From the NCBI GenBank assembly GCA_034008185.1, contig CM067104.1, positions 1,178,001 to 1,242,000 of the forward strand: a stretch of 64,000 nt of DNA, in the 5' to 3' direction. Of the stretch, positions 25,401 through 36,150 are shown in pieces (positions within the stretch are counted from its first letter, which is position 1; the number at the start of each line of letters is the position of its first letter). The position numbers were made by a program, and so were the translations under genes. The notes under the pieces are model-generated. The model saw only the letters and a program-made list of their open reading frames with translations, searched no databases and had not been told where the DNA came from. This DNA is from Gorsachius magnificus (taxonomy: Eukaryota; Chordata; Aves; Pelecaniformes; Ardeidae).

Positions 25401-25744
25401 AAAACTGGGGGGGGGATCTTTTGGGGAGGATTCAGGGGTTTTTTGGCCTCCCTGGTGATGCTGGTAAGGGATGCACCCAACCGATCCCCCAGGATTTTGG
25501 GGTGCCACCAAAAGCACGCTGCAAAACCACCCTTAACCCCCCAGCCACGCGCCCGAGCTGTCCCCATCCCCTCTCATCCCGGGAGCAGGGGCTTGGCGCA
25601 GCCTTTTGGGGTGGCGTAGGGTTAAAATGGGGGTCCTCCCCACCCCACAACGATGGGGACAGGGTACCCAAACCCTCCCCCAGCACCTTCCGATGCTGCC
25701 ACGCTTCGCTCTGGCTCCCAGCCCCGCCTCGACAGGGTATTTTC

Positions 25745-26030
25745 TTTCTTTCTTTTTTTTTTTTTTTTTTTTTTACAGGCTTTTTTATGACAAACTTTAC
25801 TTTACATTTGACATTTAAAAGCTGATCAGATCTTCCCTCCAGGACAGCAGGAAATGGAGATATTTATTGGGGTCTCGGCGATGCTGGGAGAGCCGTGAGA
25901 TTTACTCCGACAGCGCGGCAGGATTATAGATATCGTCTGTCCGGCCGGGACGCCGGTGCCGTGGGACGCGCCACAGGCAGAGGACAGCGATTTATTGGGG
26001 GCTTGGGGCTTATTTTAGTCCCCCTGAGAA
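25745..26030. promoter_or_regulatory. Candidate regulatory island with paired TTTATTGGGG sites
   Basis: After a T run (25,751-25,774) follows a unique block with TTTATGACAAAC, TTTACATTTGACATTT, TTTATTGGGG at 25,863-25,872 and again at 25,991-26,000, and ATTATAGATATCG. TTTATTG is the posterior HOX/CDX-type core. Confidence 0.42.
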
Positions 26031-26239
26031 GGGTTGTCAGGAAGGTGATGAAAGCCTGGGCTGGCTTGGCCCATGCCGACCCGCTGGGGATTCTCCGGTG
26101 GCAGGTATGGGGCTGTGCTGGCGTGACCATGGCGTTTTCCTGAGGGGTTTTGCTTTTTGCAAGTGAGAGGTTTGGCTTTTCCCTTCGCCCTGCAGCTCCT
26201 CTCCGGCCTCCGGACCCCTGTTTGATGCTCTCCTGCTTC

Positions 26240-26850
26240 CCTACCTGCCCCTCAGCTCTCCGGTGTCTCCTGCCTGGGGACATGCCTTGGGCTGGGGACA
26301 GCATCTGGGACTTGGGGACATGTCCAGGGCAGGGACGGTCTCTTGCACCTGGGGCCATGATTTGGAAACCACATCTTGGACCTGGGGGTGGTCTCTCAGG
26401 TTGAGAACCATCTCTTAGACCTGGGGTTGATGTCTTGGGGACGGTGCCTTGGAGCTGGGGACTGTTTGGCAGGGAGCTGGGTTGGGGAGGGTCTTGGAGG
26501 GGCTGTTGGCCGGGGCATGTTTGGGGTCAAGGGATGGAGTTTTGGGTCAAGGGATGGGGTCCTGGACTTGGGAATGATATCTGGGGATGGGGGGACGGGG
26601 TCTTGGGTTGAGGGACCTTCAAAACGTGTCTTGGGACAATGTCCTGGACCTGCGGTCATGGCTGGGGTCAAGTGCCAGTGTCTCAGACCTGGGGACATGC
26701 CTTGGGTGAAGGACGTTATCTCAGAACAGGGCCAATACCTCACACCTGGGGACACACCGGGCCCCAGGGCTGGTGCCTCCAACCCTTTGGGGGACACCCG
26801 CTTGGGGACAACATCTCACAGCTGGGGACACTAGCAGGATTTGCAGTCGT
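26240..26850. repeat. Degenerate GGGGACAT/CTTGG minisatellite
   Basis: Repeated words such as CTTGGGGACATG, GACCTGGGG and GTCTTGGG with loose spacing over about 600 bases. Strongly diverged tandem repeat. Confidence 0.65.
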
Positions 26851-26984
26851 GGGGCGGGGGGGACGGACGGACAGATCAGCCACACATTTCTCCTCCGGCA
26901 CCGTCACACTCCACCTCTCCCGCAGCAGCCACCCATCTATCACGCTCCCCTCCTTGTGCCAGGGTGGCTTTCAAGAGCCCGCCT

Positions 26985-27180
26985 CGTAAAAAAAAGCACA
27001 AATAAAATATGACCGCCGCCTTTTCGTGCCCGCGCCGTTATTTTCCACCGCTAACGAAGGAGACTTCCCCCGCGTGGGAGGCAGGTCACCGCCACCGCCG
27101 GCTCTGCAATCCCAGGGACCTCCCAGGGACCCCCCATGGCCTCGTTATTTGCTGCTTTTGAGCACAAATATTTGGGGGGG
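26985..27180. promoter_or_regulatory. Candidate regulatory island
   Basis: Unique segments with AGCACAAATAAAATATGACC and CGTTATTTTCCACCGCTAAC, then CCTCGTTATTTGCTGC and AGCACAAATATTTGG, in GC-rich surroundings. No exon. Confidence 0.3.
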
Positions 27181-27329
27181 GGGGGGGAGGGGGGCACCAG
27201 GATTTTAATGTTGCTGCAAAGGTGGGGGCGGCTCAGCCGGTCCCGTTCTGCTCAGGTCACCCGGCCAGCAAAGCAAACGCCCATCGCCGGGGTGTCTGGG
27301 CCAGAATTGCAGCCATGGGGTAGAAGAGG

Positions 27330-27387
27330 TGATGTCACCGCTTACCTCGGTGATGTCATCAGTTTTCTTAGCGAGCTGGTGATGTCA
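27330..27387. promoter_or_regulatory. Three TGATGTCA octamers (CRE-like)
   Basis: Identical GGTGATGTCA words place TGATGTCA at 27,330-27,337, 27,351-27,358 and 27,380-27,387. Each differs from the consensus CRE (TGACGTCA) by the C-to-T change expected from CpG decay. Could be a small ATF/CREB/AP-1 cluster or a short local duplication. Confidence 0.4.
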
Positions 27388-27389
27388 GC

Positions 27390-27910
27390 AGCCCCCACCC
27401 CACCCCCCCCAGACCAATCCTCAGAAGTTTATTTGGCTTCTGGGCCAGTCCAGCCCAGCACTTTGCTCTGCCCACCCCGAGACTGGAAGAGCCCTTGGGG
27501 GTGAAATTTGGGGACAAACCCCCCCAAACTGGGCCATCTCCAAACCCAGACACCCACCTCATTTCCCGTCAGGAAAGCCAGGCTGAATTTTGGGTTAAAA
27601 ACCCCCAGTATTGGGACAATAAGCCCAGGCTCCAAGCAGAACCCCCCCATTTTCTCCACTGCCCAGGGAAGCAGGGCTAAATTTGGGGCTAAACCCCCTC
27701 AAATTGGGGCGAAACCCCCAGGCTCCACCCTGAACACGGGATGGGAGGCTGAGACCGGGCAGCTCATCACACAAGCCCAGGGCCGAGCACAATGGGCATT
27801 CGCTGCTTTTCTTCACTAAAAACGCAGCAGAATTGGGGTCTCCCCTTCCTCCCTTTCCCTTTTTCCCCCATTTTCCTCTTTCCTCTGTTTCCCCCTTTCC
27901 CTGTGGCCCC
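27390..27910. other. GC-rich DNA with loose internal repeats
   Basis: Words of the type AAATTTGGGG and CCCCCAAATTGGG recur several times (27,505-27,720) but do not form a clear tandem unit. No gene. Confidence 0.35.
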
Positions 27911-27914
27911 TCCG

Positions 27915-28065
27915 TGTGACTGTCACCCCCCCCACGTGAGTGTCACCCCCCTCATGCGAGTGTGACCCCCCCATGTGGGTGTGACACCCCACCCCGCGAG
28001 TGTGACCCCCTCCATGTGTGACCCCCCCATATGTGATCCCCCCACCCCAGTGTGACCCCCCCCAC
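27915..28065. repeat. GTGTGACCCCCCCATGTG minisatellite
   Basis: About seven units of roughly 18-24 bases alternating GAGTGTGACCCCCC and CATGTG/CACGTG words, running into the TG-rich satellite to the right. Confidence 0.85.
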
Positions 28066-28850
28066 GTGGTGTGCGTGCGTGTGCTGTGTGTGCATCGGGG
28101 TGTGGTGCGTGCGTGTGATGTGGGGGGGGTGTGCAGGTGTGTGGTGTGGGTGCACATGTATTCATGTGTGCAGGTGTGCACGTGCGGGTGCATGCATGTG
28201 CATGTGTGCAGGCACATGTATGTGCATGTTTGTGCATGTATGTGAGTGTGTGTCCATGTGTATGCATGTGCGTGTGCACACGTATATGTGTCGTGCTTGT
28301 GTGCAGGTGCACGTGTATATGCGTGTTTGTGCACGCATGTGTGTGTGCAGGCATGTGTGCATGTGCATACGCGTCTGCATGTGTGCATGTGCGTGTATGC
28401 ATGAGCACGTCCGAGTGTGTGTGCATGTGTGCGTGTGCATGCATGTGCATGCGTGCATACGTGTGTGTGCATGGTTTTGTATGTGCATGTGTGCATGCAC
28501 GTGCGTGTGCAAGTGCGTGTGCATGTGTGGGCACAATCTTGGTTTTTGCATGGGTGCGTGTCCGCACGGGTGTGTGTCCACGTGTGTGTACGTGTGCATA
28601 CCTGTGTTTGCATGTCAAGGCCAGCACAGGTGTGCAAGTGTACATGTGGGTGTGCATGCACAGGCGTGCATCTGAGTGCCAGCGTGTGTTCGGGGAGCGG
28701 GTGTGCGCGCACACGTGTGTGTGTAGGGGTTTGTGCATGCGTGCAGGCAGGTGAGTGTGCACGCATGGGCATGCCCAGGTTGTGGGGGGGTTATGGGGGG
28801 GTGTACACACGCACATGCGTGTGCACGCACACAGTGGTGCAACAATTCAC
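28066..28850. repeat. (GT)-rich GTGCATGTGT satellite
   Basis: About 780 bases of alternating purine-pyrimidine DNA made of GTGTGCATGTGTGC-type words. It is a degenerate TG repeat of the same kind as 21.0-22.2 kb, but with fewer G runs. Cys/Val/His-rich frames are artefacts. Confidence 0.93.
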
Positions 28851-28929
28851 GGCCCCTTCTCCCCCTCGGGGCGCTCTCCCGCTGCGGGGGTGCCCCTGGG
28901 GGGCCCACACGATGCTCACCAGGAAAGCC

Positions 28930-29540
28930 AAAAATTGGTGGGTTTTTTTTTTTTTCCCCAGCAGAGCTGCGCTCCCCCTATTTTTTTTTTGGGAAGGGGA
29001 GAAAGAGGAGGGTTGGGGTTGGGGGGGGGGCTCCCTTTGCTGCTCTGCGGAGCAGGGGGGGGCTCGGGCTTGGCTCTTTCTTCCTCAGCTGCTCTCTGCA
29101 CTGCACCACGATGCTACGGAAAATAATATCCCCGCAGCGGCGAGCGGGAGAACATAAAAAAAAAAGATGGGGGGGGGGGGTGGGGGGGGGGGGAATAAGC
29201 GAGGAAGGAGGGAGGGGGAGGCAGAGCTGGGAAAGGTCGTCCGCTCCGGGCAAAGCTATTCGGAGACGGGTCGGATCCTTCCCTTAGCTTGCTGTGACAC
29301 CCCCCCCCCCCCCCCATTTCCACGCCCCCCCATTCGAGTGGGAACCCCGCCCCCAAAACGCCCCCCCCCCCCCCCCCAGCAGAATCCACATCCCCCCCCC
29401 CCCCCTTATAAATATTGCCCTCCACGGACCACACCCCGGGTTTGGTCACCATTGGGTGCTCTCGGCCGGGTGTCGGGGTTGCTGGCGCGGGGGGGGGGGG
29501 GTGAGCAGGGGGGGGGAGCTTTGTTAGGGGCCCCAATTAC
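28930..29540. other. Homopolymer-rich DNA with a short unique core
   Basis: T runs (28,942-28,956; 28,980-28,990), G runs (29,168-29,191), C runs (29,301-29,314; 29,361-29,379; 29,393-29,405) and G runs (29,489-29,500). A small unique core at 29,105-29,150 contains GGAAAATAATATCCCC. No gene. Confidence 0.5.
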
Positions 29541-29879
29541 AGCAGCCGAGTGAGGAGCAGTGATTTATAGGCACAAAGCTCCCCCCCACCTCCCCGCACC
29601 GTGAACCTGCGACAAAAGAATGGAGGGGGGTGTGGGGGGGTGTGTGAATCAATCCGGCGTCTTTTCTCCCAATATTTTCCACCGTTCCTTTGTTCTCCTA
29701 ACGAAGGTCTCGAAACGAGCAGCGCTGCAGGGACGAGCAGCGCCCACCCCGCCTGCGAGGTCGGCTTCTTCTCCCATGGTTTTAATATTTTCCTCTTTTC
29801 CTTAAGGGTTTCCACCTAAACCAGGAATATTTTTTCCCCTGTTGTCCCCCCCTCTGGACCTCCCCATCCCCAGCAGCAT

Positions 29880-30225
29880 GATGGGGGTGGAGAGAAGATG
29901 GGGGTTGATGAGTCCAGGCACGGGTGGTGGGTTGTGGGATGGGTGAGGAACAACGGGATGGGGTGGTGGGACATGGGGTGGTGGGGTGGTGGTATAGGTG
30001 GGTGGTGGACAATGGGGGGGGTGGTGGGTCATGTGGATGGTGGGGGATGGGGGGTGGGCATGGGTGGGGTGGTGGGACATGGGGGCGGGGTGGTGGGTTG
30101 TGGGATGGGTGAGGAACAGGGATGGGGTGGTGGGACAGGGGTGGGGTGGTGGGTCATAGGGTGGGGTGGTGGGACATGGGGCGGGGTGGTGGGTTGGGAC
30201 TGGGTCATGGGATGGGACACAGGCA
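29880..30225. repeat. GGGGTGGTGGGACATGG minisatellite
   Basis: About fifteen loose copies of a 16-20 base unit GGGGTGGTGGGACATGG, with one longer duplicated block containing GTTGTGGGATGGGTGAGGAA near 29,932 and 30,097. Confidence 0.9.
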
Positions 30226-30619
30226 CCCCTGGGTGGGCGGGAAGTGATGGAGGGGGGACCCGGGCCCCGGGGGGAAGCAGGACGGGGGCCGGGGGGGACC
30301 CGGGGCACCCAGGGGTGCTCGGGTGGCACCCAAGGACCCAGCGCAGGGCAGAGCCTTGCAGCTCCTGGGCTGGATTCGGTCCCTGAAATGGGGAGAGGGG
30401 CAAAGGCTCCGGCAATTCCCATTTTTGGGACAATTGCTCCACCCTCCGGGCTCGCCCAGGAACGCAGCGAGGCGGCCGCCCCTCACCCCGGGACCACCCC
30501 AGGGCCCCCCCCACCCGGGGGATCCACGGGGGGGCGGGGCTCGGCGGGCCCCCAACACCCCCTCCCCCCCCCCACAAAAAAAAAAAACAACAGTGACCCC
30601 AGGCACAGCGCAACCCCTC

Positions 30620-30690
30620 CAGCACCCGGCTGTGTGGATTCTCTGATGTCTAATAAAGGTTGTGCTCGCTGGGCTGTTCCCCACAGGGTC
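30620..30690 (-). pseudogene. C2H2 zinc-finger relic
   Basis: On the minus strand one frame reads STTFIRHQRIHTAG. This matches the C-terminal half of a Kruppel-type finger: hydrophobic residue, two residues, His, three residues, His, then a T-G-E-like linker. The DNA (CATCAGAGAATCCACAC) is also close to the standard finger sequence. The CxxC half and neighbouring fingers are missing and the other frames are closed, so this is a short relic rather than a working gene. Confidence 0.45.
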
Positions 30691-31009
30691 ATGCCGGCTT
30701 TTTGCTTAATTCCCCCCAGATTTGGCCATAATGGGTGAACCCTGCATTTTTTTTTCTCCCTGCCTCCCAAATTTTGAGGTTGAGAAAAGCCAAAAAAAAG
30801 GCAAAAGTTATTAAGGGGGGAGGGGGAAAGCTGAAGTTTGGGTCAGGGGGTTGCAGCGGGGCTGGGTCATGAACTGACCCCCCCCTACCCCCCCGCTGTC
30901 ACCCCCAGCCCTGGCTCTGTATTGGGGTACCCCGAAGCCAGGGCAGAGGCTTTGCGTATGTCCCCCCCCCGCCCTCCATGGCAGCGTTTTGGGGGAGCGG
31001 TGAGTTCCC

Positions 31010-31215
31010 GGGTCCCACGGCCACCCCGGCGCTGCTGCTGAAAGCCGGCCGCGTTCAAAGCGAGCTGGGAAATGGGATTCGTTCCACCAGCCCCGGCGAC
31101 AAAAGGAGGGTGAAAGAGCCGCCAGAGCCTCTGGAAAATGAATATTTAAAAGAGAAGGAAACCCATTAAAACGGCTTCATTTTTATTCCCATTACAGCCC
31201 ATTAAATCAACGCTG
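31010..31215. promoter_or_regulatory. Candidate regulatory island with three CCCATTA sites
   Basis: Unique AT-rich block with GAATATTTAAAAGAG and CCCATTA at 31,162-31,168, 31,188-31,194 and 31,198-31,204. The first and third continue as CCCATTAAA, and TTTTTATT lies between. Homeodomain-type cores are clustered. No coding frame. Confidence 0.45.
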
Positions 31216-31347
31216 GGGCAGGCAGAGGCAGGGCGGCTGCGGGAGGGGAAGCGAGGGACAACCCTGCCCTGGGGAGGGGGCAAATTCGGCCACCAGCTCT
31301 GCCCTGGGGAGACCTGCGGCAACGCAGCCCTTCCAGCCCCTTCCTCC

Positions 31348-31385
31348 CTCACGTGCCTCAGTTTCCCCATGTGCAAACTCAGGGG
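31348..31385 (+). mobile_element. MIR-like core fragment
   Basis: GTGCCTCAGTTTCCCCATGTGCAAA resembles the GCCTCAGTTTCC-CATCTGTAAA core of MIR SINEs. Very short, so only suggestive. Confidence 0.4.
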
Positions 31386-31639
31386 AGGACGCCCGGCTCC
31401 CTCCAGCTCTCCCCCTTTTCCCACCCACAGGGGAAATTCAGGTGGGGGTTAGCGGGGATGAAGCTGCCTCGGAGTCAGGAGCTGCAGTTTGGGGTTGGAA
31501 AGGGCTCCCCCCCCCCCCCAAACCCCCAGTAACATCGAGGCCACAAGGCTGTGGTGCCGCCTGAACCCCAAATCAGATCAAACTGGAGCTCCCCCAGTAC
31601 CACCGGCTTCCACAGCGGCTTTTATGGTGCCGAACATCA

Positions 31640-31740
31640 GGACTTTAGGTAATAGAGGCAGGTCATAAAGACAACACAAGTAGAGCTGCAAAATGACCGG
31701 GGTGATTCATTTTGGGTAAAAATCGAGCAAAATAAGGAGC
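31640..31740. promoter_or_regulatory. Small candidate regulatory island
   Basis: Unique core with GGTAATAGAGG, GGTCATAAAGAC and GGTGATTCATTTTGGG. Similar texture to the other islands but short. Confidence 0.25.
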
Positions 31741-32084
31741 GGTGCCCACGCCCACGCTCACCCTTCCGTGTGGGAAAGCTGCCTGGAAAGGTTTATCCTC
31801 TGGGGATGCTGCGGGGATCCACTCCTACCCTGAAGCCCATTTCTCATCCCCAAGGTGGGGGGACACCCAAGGTCACGGTTGCGTTGGGGCCCCAGAGGTC
31901 CAGGGCTGCCCTGGGGTCCCCACCCATCACCCAGCACGTGGCACATCCTCGCCTGTCCCCGCGAGTCCTTGCGGGGGACCATGGGGACCACTTTCCGGCT
32001 GAACGGCCGCCAGGTTGGCCAGGGATGCTTGGAAAGTTGAAGAGCAGCCGAGGGAAGGTTTCCATGGCAACAGGCAAAAAAAAA

Positions 32085-32255
32085 AAAAATCTACATTTCT
32101 CCATTTGGGGGTAAAGGCTGTCATTTGTATGCAGGCGGGCGCGCGGCGCCTTTGAAATTCAAGCAGAAAATCAAAAAGGCGAAGGCAGGAGCGTAGCTGC
32201 CGGGTGATTATGCGGGAGGTGGGAGAGCGGCAGGGCCCCGCTGTTATTTAGTGCC
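32085..32255. promoter_or_regulatory. Candidate regulatory island
   Basis: Unique block after an A run (32,078-32,091) with TCATTTGTATGCAGG, TTTGAAATTCAAGC (short inverted repeat), GGTGATTATGCGGG and CTGTTATTTAG. Ends at the GGGGAT satellite. Confidence 0.38.
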
Positions 32256-32269
32256 GTCCCCAGCAAGAA

Positions 32270-32818
32270 GGACAGGGATGGGGACAGGGACGGGGATGGG
32301 GATGAGATGGGATGGGATGGGGATGGGATGGGGATGGGGATGGGGATGGGATGGGGATGGGGATGGGGATGGGGATGGGAGGGGGATGGGGAGGGGGATG
32401 GGGAGGGGGATGGGGATGGGGGAGAGGGGGATGGGGATGGGATGGGGATGGGGATGGGGATGGGGATGGGGAGGGGGATGGGATGGGGATGGGATGGGGA
32501 TGGGGATGGGGATGAAGGGGATGGAAGGGGATGGGGATGGGGATGGGGATGGGGATGGGAGGGGGATGGGGAGGGGGATGGGGATGGGGATGGGATGGGA
32601 AGGGGAGGGGATGGGGATGGGGATGGGATGGGATGGGGATGGGATGGGGATGGGGATGGGATGGGATGGGATGGGGACAGGGAGAGGATGGGATGGGATG
32701 GGGATGAGGATGGGATGGGGATGGGGATGGGGATGGGATGGGATGGGATGGGTATGGGGATGGGATGGGATGGGGATGAGGATGGGATAGGGATGGGATG
32801 GGGATGGAATGGGATGGA

Positions 32819-32849
<31 letters not shown>

Positions 32850-32870
32850 GGGGGGTGGGGGTGGGGGGGT
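32270..32870. repeat. GGGAT/GGGGAT satellite (G-quadruplex-prone)
   Basis: About 600 bases of GGGATG and GGGGATG units with occasional GAGGGG, AAGGGG or GGGTAT variants. It contains nearly a hundred G3-G4 runs on one strand. Open frames of Met/Gly/Asp/Trp are artefacts. Confidence 0.97.
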
Positions 32871-32929
32871 GAGGGGTGCTGGGGAGGAAGAAGATGCAGA
32901 AGGAGGTACCCCAGGAGAGAGAAATCCTT

Positions 32930-33350
32930 CTGGCCGTCTGTCCTTCCCTTCCCATCTGTCCTTCCTGCCTGTGTATCCTTGCTCTCTCTCTTCTTTCTCT
33001 CCTTTCTTTCCTTCTGTCCTTATCCATCCCCTTCCTATTCCTGTATCCCCCCATCCTTTCTATCCATCTGTCTGTCCTTTCTATCCAACCTTCCCCCCCC
33101 ACCCTTCCGCCACCCCCTTTCCATCTGTCTACCTGTCCCTTCCCTCTACCCATCCACTCTCCAGCCACCCCCCATTTATCCGTCTTTTCTGCCTACCCTT
33201 CCTATCCATCCCTCTGTCCTTCCTATCCATCTCTCCATCCTTCCTATCCACCCGCCCTTCCTGTCTGTCTGTCCTTGCACTCCCTCTGTCCTTTCCATTC
33301 ATCCATCCCCCCTCCATCTGCCCTCCCTCCCTCTCCATCCCTCCAGTTGT
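32930..33350. repeat. Pyrimidine-rich TCC/TCTGTCC repeat
   Basis: CCATCTGTCTGTCCTTTCTA- and CTTCCTATCCATC-type words over 400 bases, almost entirely pyrimidine on the plus strand. Directly follows the purine-rich GGGGAT array. Confidence 0.85.
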
Positions 33351-33469
33351 GCTTTCCCCTCCCCACACCCCAGACCAGCACTGGGGGTGCCCCTGTGGGC
33401 CCTCCACCAGCACCAGCCCCAAGGGCAGTTTTCCTCTTTGGATTGCAAAATCCGGATTATGGACCTGGG

Positions 33470-33835
33470 GTTCATATGAGCCTCCCAGTCCCCCCGTCCT
33501 TATCCCAGTGGAGCTGAGCTTCCCAGTCCCCCCATCCTTATCTCAGTGGGGTTGAGCCTCCCAGTCCCCCTTATCCCAGTGGAGCTGAGCCTCCCAGTCC
33601 CCCTTATCCCAGGTGGGGCTGAGCCTCCCAGTCCCCCTTATCCCAGGTGGGGCTGAGCCTCCCAGTCCCCCGTCCTTATCCCAGTGGAGCTGAGCTTCCC
33701 AGTCCCCCTTATCCCAGGTGGGGCTGAGCCTCCCAGTCCCCCTTATCCCAGGTGGGGCTGAGCCTCCCAGTCCCCCTGTCCTTATCCCAGTGGAGCTGAG
33801 CTTCCCAGTCCTGCTGTGCTTATCCCAGTGGCTTT
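33470..33835. repeat. 32-39 bp minisatellite
   Basis: About ten units of CTTATCCCAGTGGAGCTGAG plus CCTCCCAGTCCCC, in two alternating forms (AGTGGAGCTGAG and AGGTGGGGCTGAG). The alternation suggests that pairs or triplets of units were duplicated together. Confidence 0.95.
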
Positions 33836-33839
33836 GCCC

Positions 33840-35480
33840 CATCCCAGTTTCCAACCAGCTTCCTGAAGGTTCAGTGAGCTGAACCAGCCGGGACAGGGCC
33901 TGGGGGGGCGCAGACGCAGCCCAGACCCGGACGCCCAGACCTGCATTAATCCCTCCATCCCCCAGCGATGCCGGAACGGGGACCAAACCCCACCCTGGGG
34001 GTGGGCGATGCCGCAGACCCCCCCACCCTGGGGACCGCAGGTGCTTTGCCGTTGGTGACACCGAGTCGTGGTGTCCCCAGATGTCCCTTGAGCTTCCAGC
34101 CCTGGGAATCGGGAGACGCAACCGGCATGGCCATGATTTACTAACGGCGGCTCCTCGGGAGACATCTGCCTCCTGCCAGGGCTTTGTTTCACGCGGGCGC
34201 TGCAGTCCTTTGTCCGCGCCGCGCTCCCAAAACCGGGGGGGTTTTTAACCTTTTTTTTTTCCTCTTCCCACAGCCGTTTTCCTTCTCCCGCAGCTCACCC
34301 AGGGAAACGGGGATGAAGACGACAGGGACGCGGCGGTGCGAAGAACTGGGATCGGGATTTGACCTTGGCTTTAAGGCTTGGGAGGCTGTTTGGGATGCAG
34401 CCCAGATGCCAGGGTGAGGGGTGCCTGTCGCCTCCACCCCCCCCGTTCACATCTCTCCCTTCATCCCCCTAAAGCAAATGTCTGATAGGATCAGTTTGGG
34501 TTAGAAACACCCCAAAATACAGCAGAGAAGAGTTTCCGAACGGTTGCTTGGCCAAAATATCCATGGAGCAGCACCCGCTGCAGGATGGGTGCTGGGGGGG
34601 GGAAGCGAATGCCGAGAGATCCTGATTCCTCCTGAGGCTTTGGATTTAATCACATTTTGCCCAAACCAGGAGGCAGCAGCTCCTCGGAGGCGTTACGGGG
34701 CTTTCTTTCTCCCATGGGTGCTCCCCAGGTGCAGGCGAGGCCTGGATGAGGTGAGGGTGTATTTTGGGCAGGATCCATCCCCTGGGATTAGGACTTCCCA
34801 GGGAGACCCTCCCTCTTCTGGGACGGGGTGCTCCGTTTTCACCCCAAAAACCCAGCCCCATTTCCTTGCACCAACTCCTCTCCTGCAGCAAAGCTCCCAG
34901 GAAGATCCCAAGACCAAAAAACCCAGGAGGATGATGCCAAAATACCTTTTTTTCCCCTAATTTTTCAACCCTTTTTTCCCTCTGCCTCATTTTTGGGCAT
35001 GGGTGTGTTTGTTGGAAGCTCCACTTCCAGTCAAGAAGACTCATTTTTGGTGAAGAACCCCCAAATTTAGCCATTTTCAGCCTCATTTCAGAAAATTTGG
35101 CCCTGGGTCCAGGTCTGTTTACAGCAGCCTTGACCCCGATGGGGTATTTTCAGCCCCAAAATCTACATTTTTTTTATTGATGGAAAGAGAATTAAAGGAC
35201 ATTTTGGGGTCCTAGATTTTACCCCAGTGGCTTTTGCAACCTCTCAGTGTCCAGCTGCTGGGTTGGGGGATTATTTTTCCACACTTAAAAATCCCCTCCA
35301 CAAATGGCTTGGCATTCCCCAGCCTGGAAAACCACCCCAAAATCCCAAATATTCACCCAAAAGTGTGATTTTTTTCTCCAGCCTTTTTTTTTTTATTTTT
35401 TTTAAGCCCACATTTCTGCTCCTTGCAAGAAGAGGAGGTGAAACCTTTTGCCGATGGGAGCGGGGTGGAGGTTGGCTCTG
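33840..35480. other. Non-genic DNA
   Basis: GC-rich to moderate unique sequence. I see no exon, RNA gene or clear transposon. Confidence 0.4.
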
Positions 35481-35484
35481 TCCC

Positions 35485-35800
35485 TCTAATATATCATTTT
35501 TATTTCCTGTTGTAACTGACAAATTGTTCTGTATTTTATATCGGATCCCTCCAGGCAAAGGGGCTGTGGGATGCGCTTTTTTGGGTTTTTTATTTTTTTT
35601 GGTATTACCTGGGAAAAAAAAAAAAAAAAAAAAAAAAAGAAGGAAAAAAGAGTTGTAAAATCAAATAATAAAATAAAATAAAAAAAAAAGTTAAAATAGT
35701 CTGATACGGTGGTAATGAGCACCGCAGAGATGCTCTATAAACCAGAGCAAGGCTGCAGGGATGGGGAATGAAGGGGAATAAAAAGCGACCGGGCAGAAAC
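35485..35800. promoter_or_regulatory. Candidate regulatory island around an A-rich tract
   Basis: Unique cores at 35,487-35,560 (AATATATCATTTTTATTTCC, GTAACTGACAAATTG, TTTTATATCGG) and 35,695-35,790 (GGTGGTAATGAGC, CTCTATAAACCAG, GGAATAAAAAGCG) flank a long A run (35,612-35,638). No coding frame. Confidence 0.33.
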
Positions 35801-36025
35801 CGCCCCCCCCCAAACCCTGTTATCGCCTCCCAAAAAACGCTGGGGAAATTTTCGGCCCCCGCACTGCGCCCAATTACCATCAGCGGGTGCAAAGGCTCCC
35901 CCAAACCCCCACTTAATTCCCCATAAACCAGCACCGCTCGCTGCATCGTTTCAGCTGGTTAAAAAAAAAAAAAAAAAACCCTCCTTGGGAAAAAAAAAAC
36001 ACCTGATTTTTTTTTTTCCTTCCCT
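35801..36025. other. Mixed unique and A-rich DNA
   Basis: C-rich then A-rich runs (35,960-35,978; 35,990-35,999) and T run (36,008-36,018). No gene. Confidence 0.4.
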
Positions 36026-36150
36026 GCAAAGCTTTGATTATTCGCCTTAAAACGCCGTTTCCGTCAGGATTTTAATTGTCTTTGAAAAGGTCAGGCGGCG
36101 CTCCTTCCCCCAGGTTTCATTCCGCTTTATTTATTTGCCCCCAGAGGGGG
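36026..36150. promoter_or_regulatory. Candidate regulatory island
   Basis: Unique core with TTTGATTATTCGCC, GGATTTTAATTGTC and GCTTTATTTATTTGCCC, ending in an A run. Confidence 0.33.

Noticed and set aside
32248..33479. 300-390 codon frames rich in Gly, Met, Asp or Pro
   Set aside because: Translation of the GGGGAT and TCC arrays; no non-repeat coding sequence.
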